DNA of 64,000 nt from Naasia sp. SYSU D00057 (lineage in GTDB: Bacteria > Actinomycetota > Actinomycetes > Actinomycetales > Microbacteriaceae), in the NCBI RefSeq assembly GCF_017916505.1, contig NZ_JAFMSZ010000005.1, positions 62,001-126,000 of the forward strand. The letters run 5' to 3'. Below the pieces are notes generated by a model. The model searched no databases. It saw only the letters and a program-made list of their open reading frames with translations, and was not told the origin of the DNA. How positions within the stretch are numbered: position 1 is the first letter of the stretch; each line of letters begins with the position of its first letter. The position numbers and the translations under genes were made by a program. Positions 35,636 to 44,426 of this stretch are shown in pieces.

Positions 35636-35790
35636 TGTCAGGTGCTCCTCTTTGAGAGCACCGCCGGGCACTCGCCGACTAGGGTAAGCGGGCGAGTGAT
35701 CTGGGGGCGAGTCAGGGTGATATTCGGGTTGTCACCCTGACTCGGGTCTTGGGGAAGGGCCGGTCCGTTTCGGACCGGCCCTCTTCTCGT
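35636..35790 (+). ncRNA. Candidate structured small RNA, unrecognised family
   Basis: A gene-free stretch with four consecutive hairpins. GGTGCTC/GAGCACC is at 35641-35662, and GCACTCGCC pairs with GGCGAGTG at ~35668-35698. GAGTCAGGGTGA/TCACCCTGACTC is at 35709-35743 with a perfect 12-bp stem, and a terminator hairpin is at 35756-35782. A TTGTCC...TATTGAT promoter-like pair lies just upstream (~35603-35633). The boundaries are estimates and expression is unproven. Confidence 0.4.
35756..35782 (+). terminator. Strong rho-independent-like terminator
   Basis: AGGGCCGGTCCG and CGGACCGGCCCT form a perfect 12-bp stem with a 3-nt loop, followed by CTCTTCTCGTT. Confidence 0.75.
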
Positions 35791-36010
35791 TCGGCGCCTC
35801 TTCTCTCGTTCGCGGTGTCGCGGTGGGGCGGGGGCGGCACCGCTGTTGTGCCCATGGCGGCCGTACTCAGGCCCCTGACCTCACGTTCAGCAGGTGTCCG
35901 TCGTACTCAGCAGGCAAAATCGGCCCTGCTGTGCCTGCTGAAGCGGTTCCGTGCCTGCTGAAGGTGCTCGGGTCTGCCTGCTGGAGCCAGGCCAGTGCCT
36001 AGGGAAGGCG

Positions 36011-36070
36011 ACCAGTACCTGCTGAAGGCGGCCAGTACCTGCTGAAGGCGGCCAGTACCTGCTGAAGGCG
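36011..36070. repeat. Three 20-bp tandem repeats
   Basis: Units at 36011-36030, 36031-36050 and 36051-36070 read (A/G)CCAGTACCTGCTGAAGGCG with one base of difference. There are no spacers. Their CCTGCTGA core is the same word as in the arms of the family A hairpins. Confidence 0.8.
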
Positions 36071-36157
36071 GCGGCTGCCTGCCGGGTCCAGGCCAGTGCC
36101 TCCTGAAGGCGGCGGCTGCCTGCCGCCTCCAGCCGGTGCCTGCTGAAGGCGCCCGCC

Positions 36158-36232
36158 GTCGGCAGGACTTTCTGCAGTCAGCAGGAGATCCGGCCGCAGA
36201 AAGTCCTGCTGACCGCAGAAAGTCCTGCTGAC
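36158..36232. repeat. Nested intergenic hairpin, family A, copy 3
   Basis: GTCGGCAGGACTTTCTGCA (36158-36176) pairs with the GCAGAAAGTCCTGCTGAC at 36215-36232 with one mismatch. The same GCAGAAAGTCCTGCTGAC also occurs at 36196-36213, so the right arm is duplicated. The interior contains CAGCAGGAGATCCGGCC. Confidence 0.75.
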
Positions 36233-36513
36233 CGCAGCAGACGCGTCACCGCCGCGGGCGCCGCGCCCGACCTCCGGAACCCGGCCATCCCGCCATCGTC
36301 TTAAGCCCTACGGAAAACCGGCCCCTGGCAGGCTCCGCCCTACGGAAGGCCCGCCCTACGGAAGGCCCGCCCCATGGCAGGCTCAGCCCCAAGGCAGGCC
36401 CGCCCCTGGCCGGCCGGCCCCTGGCAGGCCCGCCCCCCCCACGGCAGGCCCCCCCAACACAGACCCGCCCCAAGCCACGGCGCCACCCGCCGCCCCTCAC
36501 CCGTCCGACCGGC

Positions 36514-36722
36514 TCAGCGCCACATCCCGGGGTGCAGGGGCCCCCGCAGGCTGCGGACGCTGCGCTGCCACCCGCTCGGCGCCGTCGCCGGCGCGGCAGC
36601 GACCGGACGCGGCGCGGCGGCGGCCGCGGACAGGACCGCGATCACCGCCGCCAGCTCCTCTTCGGTGGGCGTTCCGCGGATCACGCGGACGTCGAGCGGC
36701 GCCTCCGGGGTGTCCGATGCGC

Positions 36723-36726
<4 letters not shown>
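36514..36726 (-). CDS. accE: Acyl-CoA carboxylase epsilon subunit
   Basis: A 70-residue protein too short for many gene finders. The N-terminal [20 protein letters not shown] block is the epsilon-subunit core, followed by an Ala/Pro-rich linker and the conserved C-terminal pattern W-x4-R-x2-R-x5-GMWR. Epsilon subunits stimulate actinobacterial acyl-CoA carboxylases by bridging alpha and beta. GTG 36726 overlaps the stop of the beta-subunit gene (GTGA), which supports both identity and start. Confidence 0.85.
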
Positions 36727-38378
<1,652 letters not shown>

Positions 38379-38385
38379 GCGGTTC

Positions 38386-38391
38386 ACCCTA
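38386..38391 (-). promoter_or_regulatory. -10 box TAGGGT, leaderless start of carboxylase beta gene
   Basis: On the minus strand TAGGGT is followed by 7 nt and the GTG at 38378; this spacing selects that GTG over upstream codons. Confidence 0.6.
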
Positions 38392-38429
38392 CCGGCCCCC
38401 TCACAGGCGCCTCCGTTGAGGATTCGCAC

Positions 38430-38451
38430 AAAGCCCCCGCGCGAAGGCGGG
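38430..38451 (-). terminator. Terminator after dolichol-phosphate-mannose-type synthase gene
   Basis: Read on the minus strand CCCGC and GCGGG form a short stem around a 6-nt loop, followed by GGCTTTGTG. Short but well placed, 40 nt after the stop at 38491. Confidence 0.45.
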
Positions 38452-38490
38452 AGGTGACGCAGCGCCGATGCCGGCGTGGCGCCCCGGAAC

Positions 38491-39261
38491 CTACCGGTTG
38501 GGGCGGCGCAGCAGCCGGCGGGTGCGGCGCGCGAGACCCCACACGGTCACACGGGACATCGCCTCGGCGACGATCGCCCTGCTCATCTTCGACGAGCCGG
38601 CACGGCGCTCCCGGAACACGATCGGCAGCTCGCGGATGCGCCAGCCGGCGTCGGCCATCCGGATCGTCATGTCGATCTGGAAGCAGTAGCCGCGGGAGTG
38701 CACGTCGGCGAGGTGAAGCCCCTGCAGTGCGGCGGAGCGGTACACGCGGTAGCCGGCCGTGGAGTCGCGGACGGGGATGTCGAGCATCGCGCGGGCGTAG
38801 GCGTTTCCGGCGCGACTCAGCAGCTGCCGGGACGGCGACCAGTCGACGACCCGCCCGCCGGGCACCCAGCGCGACCCGATCACCACGCCGAGCCCCGGAT
38901 CTTCCTCGAGGGCCGCCACCATCTGCGGGAGTGACGCCGTCGGGTGTGAGCCGTCCGCGTCGAGCTCGACGACGGCCGGATAGCCGAGGGCCATCGCCCG
39001 CTCGAAACCGGCCAGGTAGGCGCGGCCGAGGCCCTCCTTGCCGGCCCGGTGCAGCACCGAGACGGCGGACTCCTCGGCGGCGAGGCGGTCGGCGAGCTCG
39101 CCGGTGCCGTCCGGACTCGAGTCGTCGACCACGAGGATGTCGAGATCGGCCTGCAGGGCGAGCACCTCGCGGACGACGCCCTCGAGGTTGTCGATCTCGT
39201 TGTAGGTCGGGATGACGACGAGAGCGCGGCCCCGATGGGGAGTGTTCGCCGATCCGGGCAC
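38491..39261 (-). CDS. ppm1: Polyprenol monophosphomannose synthase
   Basis: 256-residue GT2-family enzyme that moves mannose from GDP-mannose to a polyprenyl phosphate. The order [16 protein letters not shown] (~14), [25 protein letters not shown] (metal Asp box) and [11 protein letters not shown] matches dolichol-phosphate-mannose synthases of the DPM1-only type. There is no C-terminal membrane domain. GTG 39261 is leaderless, with TAGGAT 6 nt upstream. Its lipid-linked mannose would feed protein or glycolipid mannosylation; the GDP-mannose enzyme is at 4476. Confidence 0.92.
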   Translation of the reverse strand: MPGSANTPHRGRALVVIPTYNEIDNLEGVVREVLALQADLDILVVDDSSPDGTGELADRLAAEESAVSVLHRAGKEGLGRAYLAGFERAMALGYPAVVELDADGSHPTASLPQMVAALEEDPGLGVVIGSRWVPGGRVVDWSPSRQLLSRAGNAYARAMLDIPVRDSTAGYRVYRSAALQGLHLADVHSRGYCFQIDMTIRMADAGWRIRELPIVFRERRAGSSKMSRAIVAEAMSRVTVWGLARRTRRLLRRPNR

Positions 39262-39267
39262 CAGACG

Positions 39268-39273
39268 ATCCTA
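39268..39273 (-). promoter_or_regulatory. -10 box TAGGAT, leaderless start of ppm1
   Basis: On the minus strand TAGGAT ends 6 nt before the GTG at 39261. Confidence 0.6.
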
Positions 39274-39411
39274 GGTCGGCGGAACCCGCGCCCCGGGCAG
39301 GCGCCTCGCCGCCACCCGGTCGCCGGAGAGCCGCGGCGGAGCCGGCCGTGGGTCCCGGCCGAGCGGCATCCTTGGGCAGCAGAGGTGGCGGGGCGGCGCG
39401 GAACGCCTCGG

Positions 39412-39417
39412 TAGCGT
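39412..39417 (+). promoter_or_regulatory. -10 box TAGCGT, leaderless start of birA
   Basis: TAGCGT ends 6 nt before ATG 39424. The GGAGGA that fills the gap touches the ATG and cannot act as a ribosome site. Confidence 0.6.
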
Positions 39418-39423
39418 GGAGGA

Positions 39424-40200
39424 ATGCTGCTTCCTCGCGCGTCCGCCATCGCCGCCCGGCTCGACGTGCTCGAGAGCACCGGATCCACCAACGACGAGCT
39501 GCGTGTCCGGGCGACAGGTCCCGAGCCGTGGCCGCACCTGTCCGCGGTCGCGACGGACAACCAGACTGCCGGCCGAGGCCGGCTCGGGCGGGTGTGGGCC
39601 GCGCCGCCCGGAACCTCGCTCGCCCTGTCCGTGCTGCTGCGCCCCGGCCTGCCCCTCGACGCGCTGGGCTGGCTGCCGCTGCTCGCCGGGCTCGCCGTCG
39701 TGCGCACCCTGCGCGGCGTCGGCGCCGACGCCTCGCTCAAGTGGCCGAACGACGTCCACATCGAGGGCCGCAAGGTCTGCGGCATCCTCACCGAGCTGCT
39801 GCCCGACGCATCGGGCGTGCTGGTGGGCATCGGGGTCAACCTGACGCTGCAGGAGGACGAGCTGCCCGTGCCCACCGCGACCTCGCTCGCCCTTGCGGGC
39901 GTTCCCGCGGACGCCGACGCGGTCGCGGCAGGGACTCTCGCGGAGCTGCGCGACCTGGTCGCCGCGCTCGCCGCGGCCGGCGGCGACGCGGACGCGAGCG
40001 GGGTGCGCGCCGCCGTCTCGGGCGCGTGCGGGACCCTCGGGCGATCCGTCCGGGTCGAGCTGCCGTCCGGCGAAGTGCTGCGCGGCACGGCGACCGGCAT
40101 CGACGGGCATGGGCGGCTCGAGGTGCTGCCCGAGGGCGGGCCCCAGGATGCGGGCGTCACCGCCGTGTCCGCCGGGGACGTCACCCACCTGCGGTATTAA
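39424..40200 (+). CDS. birA: Biotin-protein ligase, no DNA-binding domain
   Basis: 258 residues. Attaches biotin to the carrier domain of acyl-CoA carboxylase (K560 of the protein at 23023). The catalytic core begins at once with ESTGSTNDELR, then NQTAGRGRLGRVW (biotinyl-AMP loop), LKWPNDVHIEGRKVCGIL and GIGVNL. An N-terminal helix-turn-helix is absent, so it is a class I ligase and not a repressor. The C-terminal SH3-like cap (RVELPSGEVLRGTATGI) is present. Close to the carboxylase beta and epsilon genes. Confidence 0.92.
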   Translation: MLLPRASAIAARLDVLESTGSTNDELRVRATGPEPWPHLSAVATDNQTAGRGRLGRVWAAPPGTSLALSVLLRPGLPLDALGWLPLLAGLAVVRTLRGVGADASLKWPNDVHIEGRKVCGILTELLPDASGVLVGIGVNLTLQEDELPVPTATSLALAGVPADADAVAAGTLAELRDLVAALAAAGGDADASGVRAAVSGACGTLGRSVRVELPSGEVLRGTATGIDGHGRLEVLPEGGPQDAGVTAVSAGDVTHLRY

Positions 40201-40208
40201 ATAGGGGC

Positions 40209-40817
40209 ATGGCGAGCGGTGCCGGCACGACCGACGCCGCGGCCTGGCAGTCCAGGCGCGGTCGCTCGACGACGTCCGTCGAGCCGATCCCGGCACCCAA
40301 GCGGGGCTCGACCCAGGAGCACACGGTCGCGCGCATGCACGCGTCCGGCCGGCGCCTCGTGCTCCCCGTGCTCGCGCTCGTCGTGCTCGCGGCGGCGGCC
40401 GGCTACCTTCCCGGCAAGCTGCCGGAGGCCTGGCAGAACCAGGCGCTGCCGTTCGCGATCGGCGCCCTCGCCCTGCTGCTCGGCGTCGTCCCCTTCCTCG
40501 CCTGGCTGAGCCGGATCTACACGATCACGACGCGGCGGGTCGTCGTCCGCTCCGGACTCCTCATCCGCACCAAGCAGGAGCTGCTGTTCACGCGCGGCTT
40601 CGACGTGACGATGCGCCGCGGACCCCTGCAGCGGCTCGCCGGCAGCGGCGACGTGGCGATCGACTCGGGAGCCGACGAGCCCCTGGTGCTGAAGGACGTT
40701 CCCGGCGCGCCGCTCGTACAGGCCGCGCTCGCCGACCTCATGGAGGTCAGCACCCACGCGGTCGGCACGCCGCGCCAGCAGCAGATCAACGCGACGCGAC
40801 GCCCCTTCGACCCCTGA
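40209..40817 (+). CDS. PH-domain membrane protein
   Basis: 202 residues: a hydrophilic N-terminus of ~48 residues, two hydrophobic spans (~50-66 and ~80-98) and a bacterial PH (YdbS/YdbT-like) domain beginning SRIYTITTRRVVVRSGLLIR and continuing through RGFDVTMRRGPLQRLAGSGD. ATG 40209 lies 8 nt after the birA stop; TTAAAT at 40197-40202 may be a -10, giving a leaderless start. Function unknown. Gene order biotin ligase, PH protein, GtrA, PurK is, as I recall, common in Microbacteriaceae. Confidence 0.75.
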   Translation: MASGAGTTDAAAWQSRRGRSTTSVEPIPAPKRGSTQEHTVARMHASGRRLVLPVLALVVLAAAAGYLPGKLPEAWQNQALPFAIGALALLLGVVPFLAWLSRIYTITTRRVVVRSGLLIRTKQELLFTRGFDVTMRRGPLQRLAGSGDVAIDSGADEPLVLKDVPGAPLVQAALADLMEVSTHAVGTPRQQQINATRRPFDP

Positions 40818-40837
40818 GCCCGAGACGACCCTCCGGT

Positions 40838-40978
40838 GGTTGAGGAGGCGCCGCAGGCGCCGTCTCGAAATCACGCGACGTGCCTCGGGGACTCGGCCCT
40901 CGTCGGCTCGGTTCGAAGGCGAGGTCGCCTGATTTCGAGACGCTCGCTGCGCGAGCTCCTCAATCATCGGGATGGGAG
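40838..40978. repeat. Long intergenic inverted repeat with hairpins in each arm
   Basis: The left arm GGTTGAGGAG...CGTCTCGAAATCA matches the right arm TGATTTCGAGACG...GCTCCTCAATCATC. Each arm itself folds (GGCGCCGCAGGCGCC on the left, CTCGCTGCGCGAG on the right). About 70 nt of interior shows weaker pairing. It lies between the convergent PH-protein and gtrA genes and resembles repeats I recall as widespread in Microbacteriaceae genomes. Confidence 0.75.
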
Positions 40979-40988
40979 CGGAGCGGCG

Positions 40989-41528
40989 TCAGCCCTCGTA
41001 GGAGGCGGCCGCCGGAGTCGCGGACGCGGAGGTGCCGCGCTGGGCGCGCGCCTCCGAGCGCTCCGGGTGGTAGACCCAGTGGCGGTAGAGGGCGAAGCGG
41101 ACGATCGATCCGAGCAGCAGGCCGACCACGTTCGACGAGATGTTGTCGGCCAGCAGCGAGGTGTAGCCGAGCGCGTAGTGGGAGACCCAGAGGCAGCCGA
41201 GGCCGACGCCCATCCCGAGCAGGCTCACCGCGAGGAACTCGATGGCCTCGATCGCGCTGTCGTCGCGGCGGTGCGGGCCGAACGTCCAGTAGCGGTTGCC
41301 GATCCAGTTCGCCGCGATGGCCACCGCGGTGGAGATCACCTTGGCCAGGATCGGCCCCTCGTGCATGCTCTCCGGCGAGAGGATCGTGAGCCGCAGGGCG
41401 TTGAACACGGCGAGGTCGAGGATGAACCCGACGCCCCCGACGAGGGCGAAGGCGAACAGCTGCCTCAACAGGGTCCTGGCCCGTCCCTCCGAGGAAGCCT
41501 CGGGTCGAGCGGGGGAGGAGAGGGCCAT
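40989..41528 (-). CDS. GtrA-family membrane protein
   Basis: 179 residues with four hydrophobic spans, the GtrA fold (FALVGGVGFILDLAVFNAL at ~28, AIAANWIGNRYWTF, then two further spans and a basic tail). GtrA proteins are thought to move polyprenyl-phosphate-linked sugars across the membrane. The DPM-type synthase at 38491 could supply the lipid-linked sugar. ATG 41528 is 58 bp from the divergent purK. A TAGACT box on the minus strand at 41576-41571 is a possible -10. Confidence 0.85.
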   Translation of the reverse strand: MALSSPARPEASSEGRARTLLRQLFAFALVGGVGFILDLAVFNALRLTILSPESMHEGPILAKVISTAVAIAANWIGNRYWTFGPHRRDDSAIEAIEFLAVSLLGMGVGLGCLWVSHYALGYTSLLADNISSNVVGLLLGSIVRFALYRHWVYHPERSEARAQRGTSASATPAAASYEG

Positions 41529-41586
41529 TCAGCAGTCCGCTTCGATGACAAGATGGGGCAGGAATTCGTCAGTCTAGGGCAGTGGG

Positions 41587-42705
41587 GTGCGCATGAAGCT
41601 GAGCGTCGGGGTCGTGGGTGGAGGTCAGCTCGCTCGCATGATGATCCCCGCCGCCATCGAGCTGGGCATCGACATCAAGGTCCTCGCGGAGGCGGAGAAC
41701 GCGTCCGCCCGGCAGGCCGCCACGATGGTGGGCGACTACCGGGATGAGGCGACGGTGCTCGCGTTCGCGGAGACGGTCGACGTCGTCACCTTCGACCACG
41801 AGCACGTGCCGCAGTCGATCCTGCGCGCCCTCGTCGACCGCGGCGTCGCGGTGCGTCCCGGCCCGCACGCGCTGCTCTACGCCCAGGACAAGCTCCTCAT
41901 GCGCGAGCGCCTCACCGAGCTCGGCATGCCCGTCCCCGACTGGACGCGCGTCCGCGTGCCGGAGGATCTCGACCGCTTCCTCGCCGACCACGACGGCCGC
42001 GCGGTCGTGAAGACGCCGCGCGGCGGCTACGACGGCAAGGGCGTCCGGGTGGTCACGAGCTCCGCGGAGGCGGCCGACTGGCTTGCGGAGGGGGAGCTCC
42101 TCGCCGAGGAGGCGGTCGACTTCCGCCGCGAGCTCGCCCAGCTCGTCGCGCGCCGGCCGTCCGGCGAGATGGTGGCGTGGCCGGTCGTCGAGACTGTGCA
42201 GCGGGGCGGCGTCTGCGCCGAGGTGGTGGCTCCGGCCCCGCGCGCGGTCGGCCGGGTCGCCGACCTGGCGGGCGACATCGCCCTGGCGGTCGCGGAGGGC
42301 CTCGACGTCACCGGCGTCCTGGCGGTGGAGCTGTTCGAGACGACGGATGAGCGGGTGCTCGTCAACGAGCTCGCGATGCGCCCGCACAACTCCGGCCACT
42401 GGACGATCGACGGCTCGACGACGAGCCAGTTCGAGCAGCACCTGCGGGCCGTCCTCGACCTGCCCCTCGGCGCGACCGGCTCGCGAGAGCCGTGGAGCGT
42501 GATGGTGAACATCCTCGGCGGCCCGGTCTCCGGCACCCTCGCCGACCGGTACGCGGCCGCCATGGGGGAGCAGCCGCTCGCGAAGATCCACGCCTACGGC
42601 AAGGACCCCCGGCCCGGCCGCAAGGTGGGCCACGTCACGGTGTCGGGGCCGGAGCTCGACGACGTCGCGTACCGCGCGCGGGCGGCGGCCGCCTTCTTCG
42701 AGTAG
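41587..42705 (+). CDS. purK: N5-carboxyaminoimidazole ribonucleotide synthase
   Basis: 372-residue ATP-grasp enzyme that makes N5-CAIR from AIR, bicarbonate and ATP in purine synthesis. Visible are GVVGGGQLARMM (~8), FDHEHVP, VVKTPRGGYDGKGV (ATP loop), ELAMRPHNSGHWTIDG and HAYGKDPRPGRKVGHV. GTG 41587, preceded by TAGGGC at 6 nt, or ATG 41593 could start it. Its usual partner purE is 9.8 kb downstream at 52541 with a sugar-acid gene block in between. Confidence 0.93.
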   Translation: MRMKLSVGVVGGGQLARMMIPAAIELGIDIKVLAEAENASARQAATMVGDYRDEATVLAFAETVDVVTFDHEHVPQSILRALVDRGVAVRPGPHALLYAQDKLLMRERLTELGMPVPDWTRVRVPEDLDRFLADHDGRAVVKTPRGGYDGKGVRVVTSSAEAADWLAEGELLAEEAVDFRRELAQLVARRPSGEMVAWPVVETVQRGGVCAEVVAPAPRAVGRVADLAGDIALAVAEGLDVTGVLAVELFETTDERVLVNELAMRPHNSGHWTIDGSTTSQFEQHLRAVLDLPLGATGSREPWSVMVNILGGPVSGTLADRYAAAMGEQPLAKIHAYGKDPRPGRKVGHVTVSGPELDDVAYRARAAAAFFE

Positions 42706-42731
42706 GGCGCCCGCGCGAGTCGCGGACCCGG

Positions 42732-43502
42732 TCAGCGGCGGGTCGGGGGGACCGCGCCGCCCACGTAGGGGCTGTCCTCGCCCTCCACCTCGTCGGCGTA
42801 GAGCTCCGCGTCGTCCTGCGGGTGGTAGCCGATGCGCTCGCCCTCCTCGAGGGACCACCAGCGGCGGGTGTTGCGCGAGATGCCCCAGACCGTGCGGAAG
42901 CCCGTCCAGTCGCCGTCGATGGAGGCGAGCACCAGCCGGACGAGGTCCGGATACGAGAGCCACGTCGCCAACTGGCGGGTGGCGGTCGGGCGCGGGAACG
43001 AGGACCCGATCCGCAGATTGGCGACCGTCAGCCCGTGCTCGTCGCTGTAGAACGCGCCGAGCGCCTCCATCGCGGCCTTGCTGACGCCGTAGAGGCTGTC
43101 GGGGCGCGGGGGAGCGTCCGCCGGCACCGGGGTGCCGGCCCGCTCCAGGTAGCCGACGGCGTGGTTGCTGCTCGCCAGCACGACGCGCGGCACACCGCTC
43201 AGCCGAGCCGCCTCGAGCACCGTCCAGGTCCCGTGGATGTTGGTGTCGAGGTAGCCCTCCCATGGCGAGCCGGGGGTGGAGATCCCGCCCATGTGCACGA
43301 TCGCGGACACCCCCTCGGTCGCCCGGCGCATCGTGTCGAGGTCGGTGACCGAGCCGACCACGGCGTGCGGCAGCGCGTCGTCCGGCCGGCGGGCGAGCGG
43401 TCGCACCGCCCAGCCGGACGCCGGGAGCTGCTCCGTCAGGACCGAGCCGAGGGCACCGGACGCTCCGGTGACGAGAACGGTCCGAGGGGCGGATGCGCTC
43501 AC
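42732..43502 (-). CDS. udh: Uronate dehydrogenase
   Basis: 256-residue short-chain-type NAD enzyme that oxidises D-galacturonate or D-glucuronate to the aldaro-lactone. Motifs are VTGASGALGS (NAD loop, ~11), HMGGISTPGSPW, ASSNHAVGY with the Ser site, and YGVSK with Y138 and K142. Blocks such as VANLRIGSSFPRP and FRTVWGISRNTRRWW follow the order known from Agrobacterium Udh. GTG 43502 overlaps the IclR stop (GTGA). Start of the oxidative uronate route in this block. Confidence 0.85.
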   Translation of the reverse strand: MSASAPRTVLVTGASGALGSVLTEQLPASGWAVRPLARRPDDALPHAVVGSVTDLDTMRRATEGVSAIVHMGGISTPGSPWEGYLDTNIHGTWTVLEAARLSGVPRVVLASSNHAVGYLERAGTPVPADAPPRPDSLYGVSKAAMEALGAFYSDEHGLTVANLRIGSSFPRPTATRQLATWLSYPDLVRLVLASIDGDWTGFRTVWGISRNTRRWWSLEEGERIGYHPQDDAELYADEVEGEDSPYVGGAVPPTRR

Positions 43503-44311
43503 GCGAGGTTCCCTTCGATGCTGTTGATGGCGGTGCGGACGCCGTAGGCGAGAACGCCCGCCACCTCCTCGGCGCGCTCCGGGGTGAGGCGGCTGAGCGG
43601 CACGGAGCAGCTGACCGCGTACTCGCCGGCCGGCCCGGGGATGGGGACCGCGACGCAGGCGGTGCCCTCCGTGTTCTCCTGGGCCTCCTGCGCGAAGCCG
43701 CGATGACGCGTTCTCGCGAGGTCCTCGAGCAGCCGGTCGAGGTCGGTGATCGTGTGCGGCGTGAGCGGCCAGAGGCCGAGGGGGAAGCGGGCCCGCACCT
43801 CGTCCTCGGGCAGCGTCGACAGCGCGGCCTTGCCGAGGGCGGTCGCGTGGGCGGGGAGGCTCTGGCCGACGCGGCTCACCATCCGCAGCTGGTGCTGCGA
43901 CTCGCGGCTCAGCAGGTAGACGACCCGGTTGCCGTCGAGTCGCGCGAGGTGCACCGTCTCCTCGAGCTCGGAGCGGAGCATCCCGAGCACGGGCTTCACG
44001 GCCTGCACGATCGGGTCCCGCTCGAGGAAGGAGATGCCGGTCAGCAGGGCGCGCACCCCGATCGAGTAGGTGGTCCCCGACGACGACAGCCAGCCGCGTG
44101 CCACCAGCGTCTTCAGCAGCTGGTGCACGCTCGAGACCGGCAGCTCCAGCCGGCTCGCGATGTCCGAGAGCGTCATGGGCCGCGTCGCCGCGGCGAGCAG
44201 CTCCAGCAGCTCGACGGTGCGCGCCGCCGACTTCACCTCGCCGACCTGCTTCTTCGCGCCGGAATCCTCCGCCGGCGCTGCCGCCCTCGCATCGATCGAC
44301 GTCATCGTCAT
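43499..44311 (-). CDS. IclR-family regulator of the uronate block
   Basis: 270 residues with a winged helix (~28-90; TLSDIASRLELPVSSVHQLL) and an IclR effector domain (LPAHATALGKAAL; ACVAVPIPGPAGEYAVSCSV). It is transcribed with the uronate dehydrogenase and faces the dehydratase-transporter operon across 115 bp. It probably controls both directions. The likely effector is a uronate or 2-keto-3-deoxy sugar acid. The inverted repeat at 44406-44421 is a candidate site. Confidence 0.85.
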   Translation of the reverse strand: MTMTSIDARAAAPAEDSGAKKQVGEVKSAARTVELLELLAAATRPMTLSDIASRLELPVSSVHQLLKTLVARGWLSSSGTTYSIGVRALLTGISFLERDPIVQAVKPVLGMLRSELEETVHLARLDGNRVVYLLSRESQHQLRMVSRVGQSLPAHATALGKAALSTLPEDEVRARFPLGLWPLTPHTITDLDRLLEDLARTRHRGFAQEAQENTEGTACVAVPIPGPAGEYAVSCSVPLSRLTPERAEEVAGVLAYGVRTAINSIEGNLA

Positions 44312-44405
44312 CGACTCCTTCGTTCTCCGGCGCGCCGGTGGCGCCTGCTTGACGCGCTCCGATCGGGCCCTTACTGTTGCCCAGCCTTACACAACTCTGA
44401 ATCGC

Positions 44406-44421
44406 TTTCAAGGATATGAAA
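44406..44421. promoter_or_regulatory. Candidate operator, TTTCA-N6-TGAAA
   Basis: TTTCA (44406-44410) and TGAAA (44417-44421) form a perfect 5-bp inverted repeat in an unusually AT-rich patch, 5 nt upstream of ATG 44427. Binding here would block initiation of the dehydratase-transporter operon. The regulator at 43499 is the likely binder. Confidence 0.4.
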
Positions 44422-44426
44422 AAGCA

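Larger units (their letters stand above)
35783..36513. repeat. Gene-free repeat-rich segment
   Basis: No credible coding sequence is seen here. From ~35885 to 36150 the word CCTGCTGAAGGC or a variant recurs about ten times. Three exact or near-exact 20-bp units abut at 36011-36070, with a degenerate unit at 35991-36010. A family A hairpin follows at 36158-36232. From ~36305 to 36480 a different array of GGCAGGCCCGCCC and CCCTACGGAAGGC words occurs. The segment separates two convergent transcription units. Confidence 0.7.

Noticed and set aside
35749-35961. A 70-codon plus-strand frame
   Set aside because: It starts inside a terminator stem and reads into repeats. Composition and position argue against a gene.
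36011-36070. Tandem 20-bp units considered as a CRISPR array
   Set aside because: The units abut with no spacers, there are no cas genes in the window and the unit core belongs to a wider intergenic repeat family. The same reasoning applies to 21291-21350.
36246-36500. An 84-codon minus-strand frame rich in Gly and Arg
   Set aside because: It is the translation of a GGCAGGCCC-type repeat array and has no ribosome site or homology.
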